Assembly: GCA_029565685.1 (NCBI GenBank)
Contig: JAKQNR010000038.1
Coordinates: 1 to 46,223 of the forward strand
Length of the DNA: 46,223 bases
Reading direction: 5' to 3'
From: a bacterium
GTDB lineage: Bacteria > Zhuqueibacterota > Zhuqueibacteria > Residuimicrobiales > Residuimicrobiaceae
In this document: in pieces, positions 33,829 to 42,701 of the stretch
Position numbering within the stretch: the stretch's first letter is position 1
Layout of the letters: every line of letters begins with the position of its first letter
Translations under genes and position numbers: made by a program
Notes under the pieces: model-generated
Databases searched by the model: none
What the model saw: the letters and a program-made list of their open reading frames with translations, nothing else
What the model was told of the DNA's origin: nothing

Positions 33829-35523
33829 TTATCGTATGAGCATCATTTTCTTTACGGCCTTGAATTCCGCTGATTGCAAAACGCAAAAATACACACCGCT
33901 GCAAATATTTCCATTATGGTTATCGGCGGCATTCCACACAACAGTGTGATGTCCGGCTGGTCGCTGCTCGGAAAGCAGATTTCGCACCAGCCGGCCGTCG
34001 GCATTATAAATCGTGATGGTCACCAGGCCTGGTTTAGCCAAGGCAAATTCGATCGTTGTTGTCGGATTGAAGGGATTGGGATAATTGGTCAGTAGCTGAT
34101 AAGATGCCGGCGAGGCGCTAACTGGCTCTTCGACCGCGGTAGTGGCCTGATGTTCACTCTCTAAAATATATAAAGTTGGGATGCCTCGAGTCGCCATATT
34201 ATCCGTATCTACAGCGCCGAGAATGAGTTCCCGTTTGCCGTCCCCGTCCATGTCCAGCAGTGGAAATCCATAACGAGCGCCGGTTTGCATTTCCCACATC
34301 GTTGCATTCATCAAATCGCCATTTGGAAAATGCAGCTTGGTGTAGGTGAATGAAAAGGACGACAGCTCGCCGGCGAAACCGCCTTGATACTCAATATCGA
34401 TCAGGCTATTGATGTCCTTGGAAAAAAAATAGATATCCGGTTTGCCGTCGCCGTCCTGATCGCCCAGATGACCGCCGATGCACATGTTGGTGGCGCCGGG
34501 TTCGCTCTGCTTTGGAACAATTCGATTAAGAAATAAAATATTAAAATCCGACAGCGTGGATTGAAAATCCTCATAGGGTTGCGTGTACCATACCTGCCCG
34601 TCCAGATCGCCGAAAAAAATGTCTTCTACATTATCCCCATCAAAATCGGCCACGATAGGCCAGCTTGGCAGATGATAGAACAGTGCATCGGACAGCCGGG
34701 AGACCACTATCGGATCATACTGGTCATTGCCCGCCGTACGAATCCCCATCAACGTCTGAGCATGATCACTCACGAGGATATTGTCCAGCAAACCGTCCCG
34801 GTCGATGTCGATATAGCTGTTATAAACGCCGAAAAACCTCATGCCGTCTGCCAAAGATCCACTGCTGTACCGGAGGGTAATCTGAGGGGAATCTGTGTCG
34901 AAATTGGTCATTTCCAAGATATTGATAATGGTGCCCTCATTCCACCGGACCACCTGGCCGCCCCAGACAGTGAGCTTGGCATCTACGGCTATTATATCCC
35001 AATCCTGATCGCCATCAAAGTTTTTGAAATCCCATACGCCTCTATCAAAACCATGCCCTTCGGCGATGCCATACCAAAAGGACCTGGGAATCCGGTTCGT
35101 TGTTTTGGCAGGCGGCAAAAAACCACCGGAAAAGTCGACGTCAAGATTTTTCCCGTTCCATTCATGAATGGTCATCCATTGCTGCAGAGTGGCCGCATCC
35201 TGATGGATTTTTACCAGCTCAAGTTGTCCATCACGATCCAAATCGAAAAAATTAAGCAGTTCATTATCCCTGTAGACGATGTGATATTGGTCATCTGCAA
35301 AAGCCTCATACAAAAGGTAAGTCTGGGTGGTCACATCCCAGACCAGGAATTCGCCCCAATCATCGCCGTCGATATCCATTCCGGCATTTACCAGATTGCC
35401 CTTTACAAAATCGCTCAACGAGGAATGCCATACCTGGCTGAATTTGTTCCCATTATCGCTCTGGGCATGGGTGTGGCCGATGATCATCAGACTGCCAATA
35501 AACGCTATAAGGATCTTTTTCAT
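33829..35523 (-). CDS. Secreted seven-bladed FG-GAP propeller without ASPIC domain
   Basis: A protein of 564 residues with AGAGGAGA before the ATG and a Sec signal peptide (ILIAFIGSLMIIGHTHAQ). Seven acidic loops, less regular than in the neighbours: DIDGDDWGE, DLDRDGQLE, NFDGDQDWD, DIDRDGLLD, DFDGDNVED, DQDGDGKPD and DMDGDGKRE. There is no UnbV domain; the tail carries TNYPNPFNPTTTI and VKKMMLIR. Layout and loop style match the plus-strand protein at 3364-5190, so these two form a second subfamily. Probably surface displayed. It is placed between the beta-mannosidase and the ASPIC-type copies. Confidence 0.83.
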   Translation of the reverse strand: MKKILIAFIGSLMIIGHTHAQSDNGNKFSQVWHSSLSDFVKGNLVNAGMDIDGDDWGEFLVWDVTTQTYLLYEAFADDQYHIVYRDNELLNFFDLDRDGQLELVKIHQDAATLQQWMTIHEWNGKNLDVDFSGGFLPPAKTTNRIPRSFWYGIAEGHGFDRGVWDFKNFDGDQDWDIIAVDAKLTVWGGQVVRWNEGTIINILEMTNFDTDSPQITLRYSSGSLADGMRFFGVYNSYIDIDRDGLLDNILVSDHAQTLMGIRTAGNDQYDPIVVSRLSDALFYHLPSWPIVADFDGDNVEDIFFGDLDGQVWYTQPYEDFQSTLSDFNILFLNRIVPKQSEPGATNMCIGGHLGDQDGDGKPDIYFFSKDINSLIDIEYQGGFAGELSSFSFTYTKLHFPNGDLMNATMWEMQTGARYGFPLLDMDGDGKRELILGAVDTDNMATRGIPTLYILESEHQATTAVEEPVSASPASYQLLTNYPNPFNPTTTIEFALAKPGLVTITIYNADGRLVRNLLSEQRPAGHHTVVWNAADNHNGNICSGVYFCVLQSAEFKAVKKMMLIR

Positions 35524-35687
35524 TTTTATTCTCCTCTCTCATGGCTGATGGATTGGCATGGGGGCGTCGTCGACTGGTAGGCTGCTTTAGCAGCGTTTCA
35601 GCGCACCCAACCGCTCCCTTTCCCCTCTTCGGTCGCTCCTCAACTTCATGGCGCATAAAACAAGGGCTATAACTTGTAAACGAGATG

Positions 35688-37496
35688 CTAGCGCACAAAC
35701 AGCATCTTTTTCGTCAAAGTCATCGAACCGGCAGAGAGCCGATAGGCGTACAGACCGCTGGGCAGCGGCAGATTGCGATCATCGTTGCCATGCCAGCGCA
35801 CACTATGCGTACCTGCCGCCTGGATCGCATCGACCAGAACAGCCACCCGCTGACCCGATAAATTGTACACCTCGAGCAAAACCGCGCCGGCCGCCGGCAG
35901 CGTATAGTCGATACACGTCTCCGGATTAAAGGGATTGGGGTAGTTTTGCGCCAGCGTAAAAGCTGCCGGAGCCTGGGCAGGTCGATCGGAAACGCCGGTG
36001 TCGCTGGATTCGGTGATCTTGTGATATTGATTGATCGTCAGGTCCTTTAAAACCTGGACGTTGCCCAATGGCCAGCGAATGACCACCGAGTCGATGCTGG
36101 TGGCTTGACCAAGGCCGAAATGGACATAGGGATTGTCCTGAATCTTCCAGGTGTTGGCCGCCTTGGTGAAGCGCATCTGACGCTTGCCGCCGGCGTAGAG
36201 GGTTACCAACGATCCCAGCGGATCGCGTGCAGACTTGGTTCCCCACAGATCAAAGCCGATCCAGTTGTTGGGAGTCGCCGGGCCGAGATTGTGATACATA
36301 ATGTAGCCATAATCCTGGGAGGGGATAAAAATATCCAAAAGGCCGTCCATGTCATAATCCAGAATAGCGGCGCCAAAGCGGTCGCCGATGGTGAGCATGC
36401 CAGCGAAAGAGCCCACATCGACAAAGCTGATCTGACCGTTTTCGTCGACGTCGTTCAATAGCAACGCTTCGTTATCCGGATCATTGCCTCCGTTGATCTG
36501 GACGAAAATATCCACATCGCCGTCATTGTCGAAATCACCCGTATTGCAACTGGCCTGGTGAGGCCGGGTGAACAGGTCGAGGGACACCTCCTGGCTGGCG
36601 TCCACAAACGTTCCCCCTTCATTCTTAAAGCACTGCGACCCGCCCAGGAACTTGAAAAAGTCCATGTCGCCGTCGTTGTCATAATCGAACCATTCATGGA
36701 ACCACATGGTCGGCCCCGGCGTAAAGCCGACGGATTGCGACACTTCGTTGAAATGGCCGTTGTCGTTGCGAAACAGCAGGTAACCGCAGTTCAGATCCGG
36801 ATCGCCGTCGTTGTCAAAATCCACCCACTGCATGCGGCCGGTATAATAACCGCGGTCGCCGTCCGCGCCGGTCGGCAGCACACCCTTCAGACCCACCTCA
36901 TTGGCGATATTGACGAACTGGGCAAGGTCGTTGCGATAAAAGATCAGGCTGGTGTTGTTGGTTTGGTTGACCACCACATCGTTGTCGCCGTCACGGTCGA
37001 AATCGATCCAGGAGCTCATTTCATAACCATAGACCGAAAAGAAACCAGGAGGGCCGCTGATCAGGCCCATGGCCGCGGTGACGTCGGTGAAAATGTTGTT
37101 ATCGTTGCGGAAAAGGTGGTGGGCTTTATCCGTACCGAGAAAAAGATCGCGATCGCCGTCATTATCAAAGTCCACATACACGGGGGTGCGGTTGGCATTG
37201 CCGGCGGATTCAACGGCGATCAACTGCGGCGAGTTGGCGGAGATGTCGGTGAACACACCATTGAAATTCAAATAGACTTGGCTTCCGGCGGCGCCGCGCC
37301 ATTTGACGTTGTTGACGTCCGGCCAGCCATTGCGGTCGATGTCCGCCACCGTACATCCCCAGCGGTCGTAGGCAACCACCGGAATGCCCAGGACCGCCCG
37401 GTCGGCGACTTCAAAAAGCGGGATGTCCAGATCCTGAGCGACCGCACCCATGGAACAGAACATCATCAGGATGAGAAAAAAACGTCGACCCGGCAT
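35688..37496 (-). CDS. Propeller/ASPIC-UnbV surface protein, tandem copy
   Basis: A protein of 602 residues; the ATG at 37496 has GGAGGT 7 bases upstream and a Sec signal peptide follows (RRFFLILMMFCSMGAVAQ). An in-frame upstream ATG at 37577 would bury the signal. Seven loops: DIDRNGWPD, DFDNDGDRD, DFDRDGDND, DFDNDGDPD, DYDNDGDMD, DFDNDGDVD and DYDMDGLLD. The ASPIC/UnbV part reads NNWIGFDLWGTKSARDPLGS and VVIRWPLGNVQVLKDL; the tail has QNYPNPFNPETCI and LTKKMLFVR. It is the closest relative of the next gene (37663-39474), with long stretches of identical residues in blades two and three and a 125-base identical DNA block. Recent duplication or gene conversion is the likely cause. Confidence 0.87.
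   Translation of the reverse strand: MPGRRFFLILMMFCSMGAVAQDLDIPLFEVADRAVLGIPVVAYDRWGCTVADIDRNGWPDVNNVKWRGAAGSQVYLNFNGVFTDISANSPQLIAVESAGNANRTPVYVDFDNDGDRDLFLGTDKAHHLFRNDNNIFTDVTAAMGLISGPPGFFSVYGYEMSSWIDFDRDGDNDVVVNQTNNTSLIFYRNDLAQFVNIANEVGLKGVLPTGADGDRGYYTGRMQWVDFDNDGDPDLNCGYLLFRNDNGHFNEVSQSVGFTPGPTMWFHEWFDYDNDGDMDFFKFLGGSQCFKNEGGTFVDASQEVSLDLFTRPHQASCNTGDFDNDGDVDIFVQINGGNDPDNEALLLNDVDENGQISFVDVGSFAGMLTIGDRFGAAILDYDMDGLLDIFIPSQDYGYIMYHNLGPATPNNWIGFDLWGTKSARDPLGSLVTLYAGGKRQMRFTKAANTWKIQDNPYVHFGLGQATSIDSVVIRWPLGNVQVLKDLTINQYHKITESSDTGVSDRPAQAPAAFTLAQNYPNPFNPETCIDYTLPAAGAVLLEVYNLSGQRVAVLVDAIQAAGTHSVRWHGNDDRNLPLPSGLYAYRLSAGSMTLTKKMLFVR
36964..37088. repeat. 125-bp block identical to 38939-39063 (copy 1)
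   Basis: By direct reading, the 125 bases from TGGTTGACC to GACGTCGGT are the same, base for base, as 38939-39063 inside the neighbouring paralogue. They encode the third calcium loop region (SSWIDFDRDGDNDVVVNQTN). The two genes differ much more elsewhere, including in third codon positions. Confidence 0.85.
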
Positions 37497-37662
37497 AGGA
37501 CGCACCTCCGCTCGCAAATGGTTCGTTCTTGGAAATATGCACTTTTTTCGAGCACAGCACCCGCTCATGTTATCCACTCCTGTTTCACGCCTTTCCGGAC
37601 GTCGGCCTCATGTGGTCGACGGTCGAAGCAGCCGAGCCATTAAGCTCGAACGCCCTGATCGG

Positions 37663-39474
37663 TTAACGGACCAGCAACATTTTCTTTGTCAAGGCGGATT
37701 TATCCATGACTAATCTATACCAATAAACGCCACTGGGCAGAGGCCGGTTCGTATCATCACATCCACGCCACTGAATGGAATAAGCTCCCGTGGTTTGTAA
37801 TCCGTTCACCAGGGTAGCGACCTTTTGCCCGCTCAGGGTGAACACCTCCAACCGCACCGGGCCGGCGGACGGCAAGGTGTATTCAATGGTGGTCGCTGGA
37901 TTGAACGGGTTGGGAAAATTCTGCGCCAAGCTAAACTCTGCAGGCGAATGTGTGCTATGGTTTTTAACGCCGGTGTCGACGGATTCCGTTATCTTGTGAT
38001 ACTGATCGATCGCCAGATCCTTCAACACTTGTACATTGCCCAGCGGCCAGCGGATCACCACCGAGTCGATGCTGGTGGCTTGGCCAATGCCGAAATGAAC
38101 ATACGGATTATCCTGTATTTTCCATGTGGTTGCGGCTTTGGTAAAGCGAATCTGCCGCTTGCCGCCGGCATAAAGCGTCACCAGACTGCCCAACGGATCC
38201 CGCGCTGATTTCGTGCCCCAGAGATCGAATCCGATCCAATGGTTGGGGGTGGTCATGCCGAGATTGTGATACATGATGTAGCCGTAATCCTGAGAAGGGA
38301 TAAAGACGTCCAACCGTCCATCCATATCATAGTCCAGCGCCGCTGCGCCAAAGCGGTCGCCATAAGTAGTCATGCCGGCAAAAAAACCCACGTCCACCAG
38401 GCTGATGTTGCCGTTCTCATCGACGTCGTTCAGCAACAGGGCTTCAGGATCCGGTCTCGTTCCGCTGTTAATTTGTATGAAAACATCTGCATCGCCGTCG
38501 TTGTCGAAATCACCGATATTGAGGCTGGCTTGAGTGTAACGGGTGAACAAGTCGAGGCTGACATCCGCAGTGACGTCGGTAAAAGTGCCGCCGTCATTCC
38601 GCAGCAATTGATTATATCCAACCTTAAAGAAATCCATATCACCGTCGTTATCGTAATCGAACCAATCGGTGAACCAAGTGTAGTTATTTATGAACACAAA
38701 ACCGACGGATTGCGACACTTCGGTGAAATGGCCGTTGTCGTTGCGGAATAAAAGGATGCCGCAGCTCAAATCCGGATCGCCGTCGTTGTCGAAATCCACC
38801 CACTGCATGCGTCCGGGATAATAACCACGATCGCCGTCGGTGCCTATAGGCAGGACGTTTTTCAGTCCCACTTCAGCGGCGATATCGACAAACTTGGTAA
38901 GGTCATTGCGATAAAAAATCAGACTGGTGTTGTTGGTCTGGTTGACCACCACATCGTTGTCGCCGTCACGGTCGAAATCGATCCAGGAGCTCATTTCATA
39001 ACCATAGACCGAAAAGAAACCAGGAGGGCCGCTGATCAGGCCCATGGCCGCGGTGACGTCGGTAAAAACATTGTTGTCGTTACGGAAAAGGTGATGCGCT
39101 TTATCCGTACCGAGAAAAAGATCGCGATCGCCGTCATTGTCGAAATCCACATACACGGGGGTGCGGTTGGCATAACCGGCGGATTCAACGGCGATCAGCT
39201 GCGGCGAGTTGGCGGAGATGTCGGTGAACACTCCGTTGAAATTCAGGTAGACTTGACTGCCGGCGGCGCCGCGCCACTTGACGTTGTTGATGTCCGGCCA
39301 GCCGTTGCGGTCAATGTCCGCTGCCGTGCAGCCCCAGCGGTCGTAGGGAACCACCGGGATGCCGAGTGCGGCCCGGTCGGCGATTTCAAACAGCGGAATG
39401 TCCAGATCCTGGGCCGATGGAACACTGCACCAGCAAAGCAGCAAAACAAATAGAAAAAAACGTCGAGTGTGCAT
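37663..39474 (-). CDS. Propeller/ASPIC-UnbV surface protein, tandem copy
   Basis: A protein of 603 residues; the ATG at 39474 has GGAG 6 bases upstream and starts a Sec signal peptide (RRFFLFVLLLCWCSVPSAQ). Seven loops: DIDRNGWPD, DFDNDGDRD, DFDRDGDND, DFDNDGDPD, DYDNDGDMD, DFDNDGDAD and DYDMDGRLD. ASPIC/UnbV: NHWIGFDLWGTKSARDPLGS and VVIRWPLGNVQVLKDL. Tail: QNFPNPFNPATTI and LTKKMLLVR. The mature N-terminus begins QDLDIPLFEIADRAALGIPV, nearly the same as its neighbour at 35688. Differences between the two copies concentrate in the region between the fourth and sixth loops (HFTEVSQSVGFVFINNYTWF versus HFNEVSQSVGFTPGPTMWFH), a place where binding specificity could differ. Confidence 0.87.
   Translation of the reverse strand: MHTRRFFLFVLLLCWCSVPSAQDLDIPLFEIADRAALGIPVVPYDRWGCTAADIDRNGWPDINNVKWRGAAGSQVYLNFNGVFTDISANSPQLIAVESAGYANRTPVYVDFDNDGDRDLFLGTDKAHHLFRNDNNVFTDVTAAMGLISGPPGFFSVYGYEMSSWIDFDRDGDNDVVVNQTNNTSLIFYRNDLTKFVDIAAEVGLKNVLPIGTDGDRGYYPGRMQWVDFDNDGDPDLSCGILLFRNDNGHFTEVSQSVGFVFINNYTWFTDWFDYDNDGDMDFFKVGYNQLLRNDGGTFTDVTADVSLDLFTRYTQASLNIGDFDNDGDADVFIQINSGTRPDPEALLLNDVDENGNISLVDVGFFAGMTTYGDRFGAAALDYDMDGRLDVFIPSQDYGYIMYHNLGMTTPNHWIGFDLWGTKSARDPLGSLVTLYAGGKRQIRFTKAATTWKIQDNPYVHFGIGQATSIDSVVIRWPLGNVQVLKDLAIDQYHKITESVDTGVKNHSTHSPAEFSLAQNFPNPFNPATTIEYTLPSAGPVRLEVFTLSGQKVATLVNGLQTTGAYSIQWRGCDDTNRPLPSGVYWYRLVMDKSALTKKMLLVR
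38939..39063. repeat. 125-bp block identical to 36964-37088 (copy 2)
   Basis: Second copy of the identical block within the neighbouring propeller gene, offset by 1,975 bases. It is flanked by sequence that is similar but not identical, so conversion or recent duplication followed by drift could explain it. Confidence 0.85.
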
Positions 39475-39592
39475 ATCGAACTCCATATTTGTCATTATTC
39501 AAGCTCACGCTCATGAATTAATGACAAGTTGTTCCCGACTGTGCAAATCCGGCTAATCCCGGCGCTGCATTGAATAAAGTTAGAATTTGCGG

Positions 39593-41410
39593 TCACCGCA
39601 CGAACAGCATTTTTTTGGTAAATACACCTTGTGGCGTTGATAATTTGTACAAATAAACGCCGCTCGGCAAAATACGATTTGCATAATCGCATCCGCGCCA
39701 TTGCACAGAATGCATGCCTGCTCCCTGCATTCCATCTACCAGGGTGACGATCTTTTGTCCATTCAGGTTGAGCACTTCCAGCAGAACCTCACTTCTCATC
39801 GGCAGGGAATATTCAATTCTTGTTTCCGGATTAAACGGATTGGGATAATTTTGCGCCAATTGGAATGTCGTCGGTTTCTCGACGCCGCGTTCCAACACAC
39901 GGGTGCCGGCGAGCTCGGTGATTTTATGGTATTGGTTGATGGCGAGATTCTTGAACACCTCCACATCTCCCCGCGGCCAGCGTATCACCAGCGAATCGAT
40001 GTTGGTCGCCTGACCGATGCCGAAATGAACGTAGGGATGTTGCTGTATTTTCCAGGTGGTTGCGCTTTTGGTGTAGCGGGTGTACCTTTTACCGCCGGCG
40101 TAGAGCCACACCCAGGAGCCGAAGGCGTCCTTGTTCGATTTAGTGCCCCACAAATCAAAGCCGACCCAGTTGTTGGCCGGTTCGACGCCGAGATTGCGAT
40201 ACAAAATGGCGCCGTACTCGGCGGAAGAGATAAAGATATCCAACCGGCCGTCCATGTCATAATCGATCAGCACCGATCCCTTACGATCGCCGATTTTGGT
40301 AAAGCCGACGTAATTGCCGACATCGACAAAAAAACGTTGACCGGTTTCATCCACGTCGTTCAGCAACAAGGCTTCCAGATCCGTGCCCAGCCAGTCATCG
40401 ATCTGGACAAACACATCCTCATCGCCGTCATTATCCAAATCGCCCACATTGATGGCGCATTGATTATCCTGCAGAAACATGTCCAGCGCCGTTTCCTGGG
40501 TTGCATCGACGAAAGTGCCCCCTTCGTTTTTAAACAGCTCAACGTGCACCCCGTCTCCTTCCGGCATGTAATCCAGATCGCCGTCCAGATCGTAATCGAA
40601 CCAGTCAGTGAACTGCAGGTCGACGTATTTGGGCGCCAGCCCGATGCTCTTGGCGACTTCGGTAAAATGTCCATCATCATTCCTGAACAAAAAATAACCG
40701 GCGGAAATATCCGCGTCTCCATCCATATCGTAATCCACCCACTGCAAACGGCCGGTGGTAAAGCCTTGATCGCCGATATGGTCTAACGTCAGCAAGTTGG
40801 TCAAGCCGACCTGATCGGCAATGTTGGTGAACTTGGAGCCGTCGTTGCGGTAAAAGATGTAACTTTTGTTGGAAGTCTGGTTGATCACCGCATCGAGGTC
40901 CCCGTCGTTGTCATAGTCGGTCCAGGCACTCATCTCATACCCATAGATGGAAACGAAACCCGGGACACTGCTGGTGATGCCCATGGCCGCGGTTATATCG
41001 GTGAAAACATTGTTGTCGTTGCGGAAGAGAAAAAGCTTGTAATCCGTGCCGAACATGAGATCGCGATCGCCGTCATTGTCAAAATCGATGTAAATGGGCG
41101 AACGCAGAGCGTTTCCGTTTTTTTCCGCCTCCAGCACCTGCGGCGAAGAACCGGAAATTTCAGTAAAAACGCCGTTATGGTTCAGATAGACCTGGCTGGT
41201 CACAGCGCCGCGCCATTTCTGATTGTTGATGTCCGGCCAGCCGTTGCGATCGATATCCGCTGCCGTGCATCCCCAGCGGTCCATAGGCACAGGCGGAATG
41301 CCGATGGCGGAAATATCGATGGCAGTAAAGTGTGGAAGCAGCGCATCCTGAGCCGGCGCGGCGCCGAAGCAACCGAGAAACAGAAACCATGCCGCATATC
41401 GATTTCGCAT
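39593..41410 (-). CDS. Propeller/ASPIC-UnbV surface protein, tandem copy
   Basis: A protein of 605 residues with AGAGG 4 bases before the ATG and a Sec signal peptide (AAWFLFLGCFGAAPAQ). Seven loops: DIDRNGWPD, DFDNDGDRD, DYDNDGDLD, DYDMDGDAD, DYDLDGDLD, DLDNDGDED and DYDMDGRLD. ASPIC/UnbV: NNWVGFDLWGTKSNKDAFGS and LVIRWPRGDVEVFKNL. Tail: QNYPNPFNPETRI and FTKKMLFVR. It is clearly related to the two previous copies (shared PMDRWGCTAADIDRNGWPDI and NNKSYIF/NNTSLIF-type blades) but more diverged. It lies 57 bases after the stop of the Tat-exported protein gene, so it may belong to the same transcript. Confidence 0.87.
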   Translation of the reverse strand: MRNRYAAWFLFLGCFGAAPAQDALLPHFTAIDISAIGIPPVPMDRWGCTAADIDRNGWPDINNQKWRGAVTSQVYLNHNGVFTEISGSSPQVLEAEKNGNALRSPIYIDFDNDGDRDLMFGTDYKLFLFRNDNNVFTDITAAMGITSSVPGFVSIYGYEMSAWTDYDNDGDLDAVINQTSNKSYIFYRNDGSKFTNIADQVGLTNLLTLDHIGDQGFTTGRLQWVDYDMDGDADISAGYFLFRNDDGHFTEVAKSIGLAPKYVDLQFTDWFDYDLDGDLDYMPEGDGVHVELFKNEGGTFVDATQETALDMFLQDNQCAINVGDLDNDGDEDVFVQIDDWLGTDLEALLLNDVDETGQRFFVDVGNYVGFTKIGDRKGSVLIDYDMDGRLDIFISSAEYGAILYRNLGVEPANNWVGFDLWGTKSNKDAFGSWVWLYAGGKRYTRYTKSATTWKIQQHPYVHFGIGQATNIDSLVIRWPRGDVEVFKNLAINQYHKITELAGTRVLERGVEKPTTFQLAQNYPNPFNPETRIEYSLPMRSEVLLEVLNLNGQKIVTLVDGMQGAGMHSVQWRGCDYANRILPSGVYLYKLSTPQGVFTKKMLFVR

Positions 41411-41467
41411 ACAACCTCTTTAGAGCATGTGAGTTAACGGGGAACGGCTTATGCTTCTTCTTTTCGT

Positions 41468-42676
41468 TTAGATCGAATCATACACCGCCTGGCGATTATC
41501 CTGAGGCACCTTGACCTCGTTGAAAAAGGTCATGCCCATCATGCGTTGATCTTGTTCAAACCGCTCTTTGCCCCATTTTATGATGTTCCTGACATAATTC
41601 GGATCCTTGGGCGGCAGCGCATAACCCACCGGCATATCACGGCGGATCGTGGTGTGTAGATAATACTTCAGCGGCGCCAGATGGTCGATCACCTTTGCGA
41701 TCATCTCCGGTTCCCGGTCCCGGTTGCGGCCTTCGCAATAGGGCATAACAAAATCAAGCCCGACCTGCGCCAAGGTTTCGGTGCGATGGCCCCGCTTGTC
41801 CTGATATCCTGCGATGTCGCCGTCCGTTGCCGGCACCCCGGTATAAAAGCCGAATTCGAATTGCGGATTGATGCCCTTGATCAGCGTCTTTAAATCGATG
41901 AGCGTGTCGCGAATGCGCATGCTTTTCCACTGATACAGCTCTTCCTCTTCGATCTCGTCTCTGCTTTTGCCCGTATCCTGCAACAGCCTTTTTTGCGAGC
42001 TGGCGCAATAGCAGGTGTTGCCGCTATAGGAAGGGTGTTCAAGCACGATGCCATCCAGTTCGCGATAACGCTCAAGCACATCTTGAAGTTTATCTCGCAT
42101 ATACTGATGGGCCGGCTCACTGTCGCAACAGATGTGCAGAGTCTCGATCGCTTCGCGCACCCGGGGATCAGCGGAGGGATCGATGGTATGGACAAAGCCG
42201 CCCTGTGGCGGAGTGAGGAACTCCACCCCTGGGTATCCTTGACGCACGCCGATCATGGCCAGGTATTTGATCTCGATATACACTTTGATGCCCAGATCAT
42301 GCGCTTTGGCGATGATGCGGGAAAAAAATTCGCTCTCTTCATGGGCATTGACAGCGTTCTGGTCGATCTGCGGTTTGAGCCGTGGATTGCGCGCCGGCCA
42401 GGCGAGCCCATGATTGCCCGGAGAATAATAGCCGTGGCTGGCCATCATGACGATCAAATGGGTCATGCCGTGCTCTTGCATCTCGTCGAGCAGGCGGCTG
42501 AAATAGTCGTAGCCCAATTTCCGCTCTCCGGTCTGATAGGTCAGGCAAGTGGTCCAACCGAAGATCATCTTGCGTTTTGGCGACCGTGAGGCGCAGCGCA
42601 GCAGGGTGCAGGCACCCGACAGGCCTACGATCCCGGCTCCCATGAGGTTTAAAAATTGTCTACGGTTCTTTGTCAT
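41468..42676 (-). CDS. Tat-exported TIM-barrel protein, glycosidase-like
   Basis: A protein of 402 residues from ATG 42676 (GGGAG upstream). An alternative ATG at 42700 lies one base after the previous stop and could be used by coupling. The N-terminus is a twin-arginine signal: NRRQFLNLMGAGIVGLSGAC. The mature part is a probable TIM barrel: KMIFGWTTCLTYQTGERKLG, YDYFSRLLDEMQEHGMTHLI, DLGIKVYIEIKYLAMIG, ELDGIVLEHPSYSGNTCYCA, and a C-terminal VGLDFVMPYCEGRNRD. Such sequences resemble uncharacterised glycosidase-like (GHL) families, with Glu in VYIEIK and VLEHP as candidate catalytic residues; this is inference. Four cysteines lie close together (HICCDSE, TCYCASS), which may bind metal and explain Tat export. 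It is set between two propeller genes. Confidence 0.7.
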   Translation of the reverse strand: MTKNRRQFLNLMGAGIVGLSGACTLLRCASRSPKRKMIFGWTTCLTYQTGERKLGYDYFSRLLDEMQEHGMTHLIVMMASHGYYSPGNHGLAWPARNPRLKPQIDQNAVNAHEESEFFSRIIAKAHDLGIKVYIEIKYLAMIGVRQGYPGVEFLTPPQGGFVHTIDPSADPRVREAIETLHICCDSEPAHQYMRDKLQDVLERYRELDGIVLEHPSYSGNTCYCASSQKRLLQDTGKSRDEIEEEELYQWKSMRIRDTLIDLKTLIKGINPQFEFGFYTGVPATDGDIAGYQDKRGHRTETLAQVGLDFVMPYCEGRNRDREPEMIAKVIDHLAPLKYYLHTTIRRDMPVGYALPPKDPNYVRNIIKWGKERFEQDQRMMGMTFFNEVKVPQDNRQAVYDSI

Positions 42677-42701
42677 GAATCGAACGCTCCCGATGGGCAT
42701 A

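Noticed and set aside
36558..37643. Plus-strand open frames in the propeller array (here, 38239-38751 and 39701-40786)
   Set aside because: They recur at the same place in each paralogue because the codons for acidic loops read as open valine/isoleucine-rich frames on the other strand; an artefact of the repeats.
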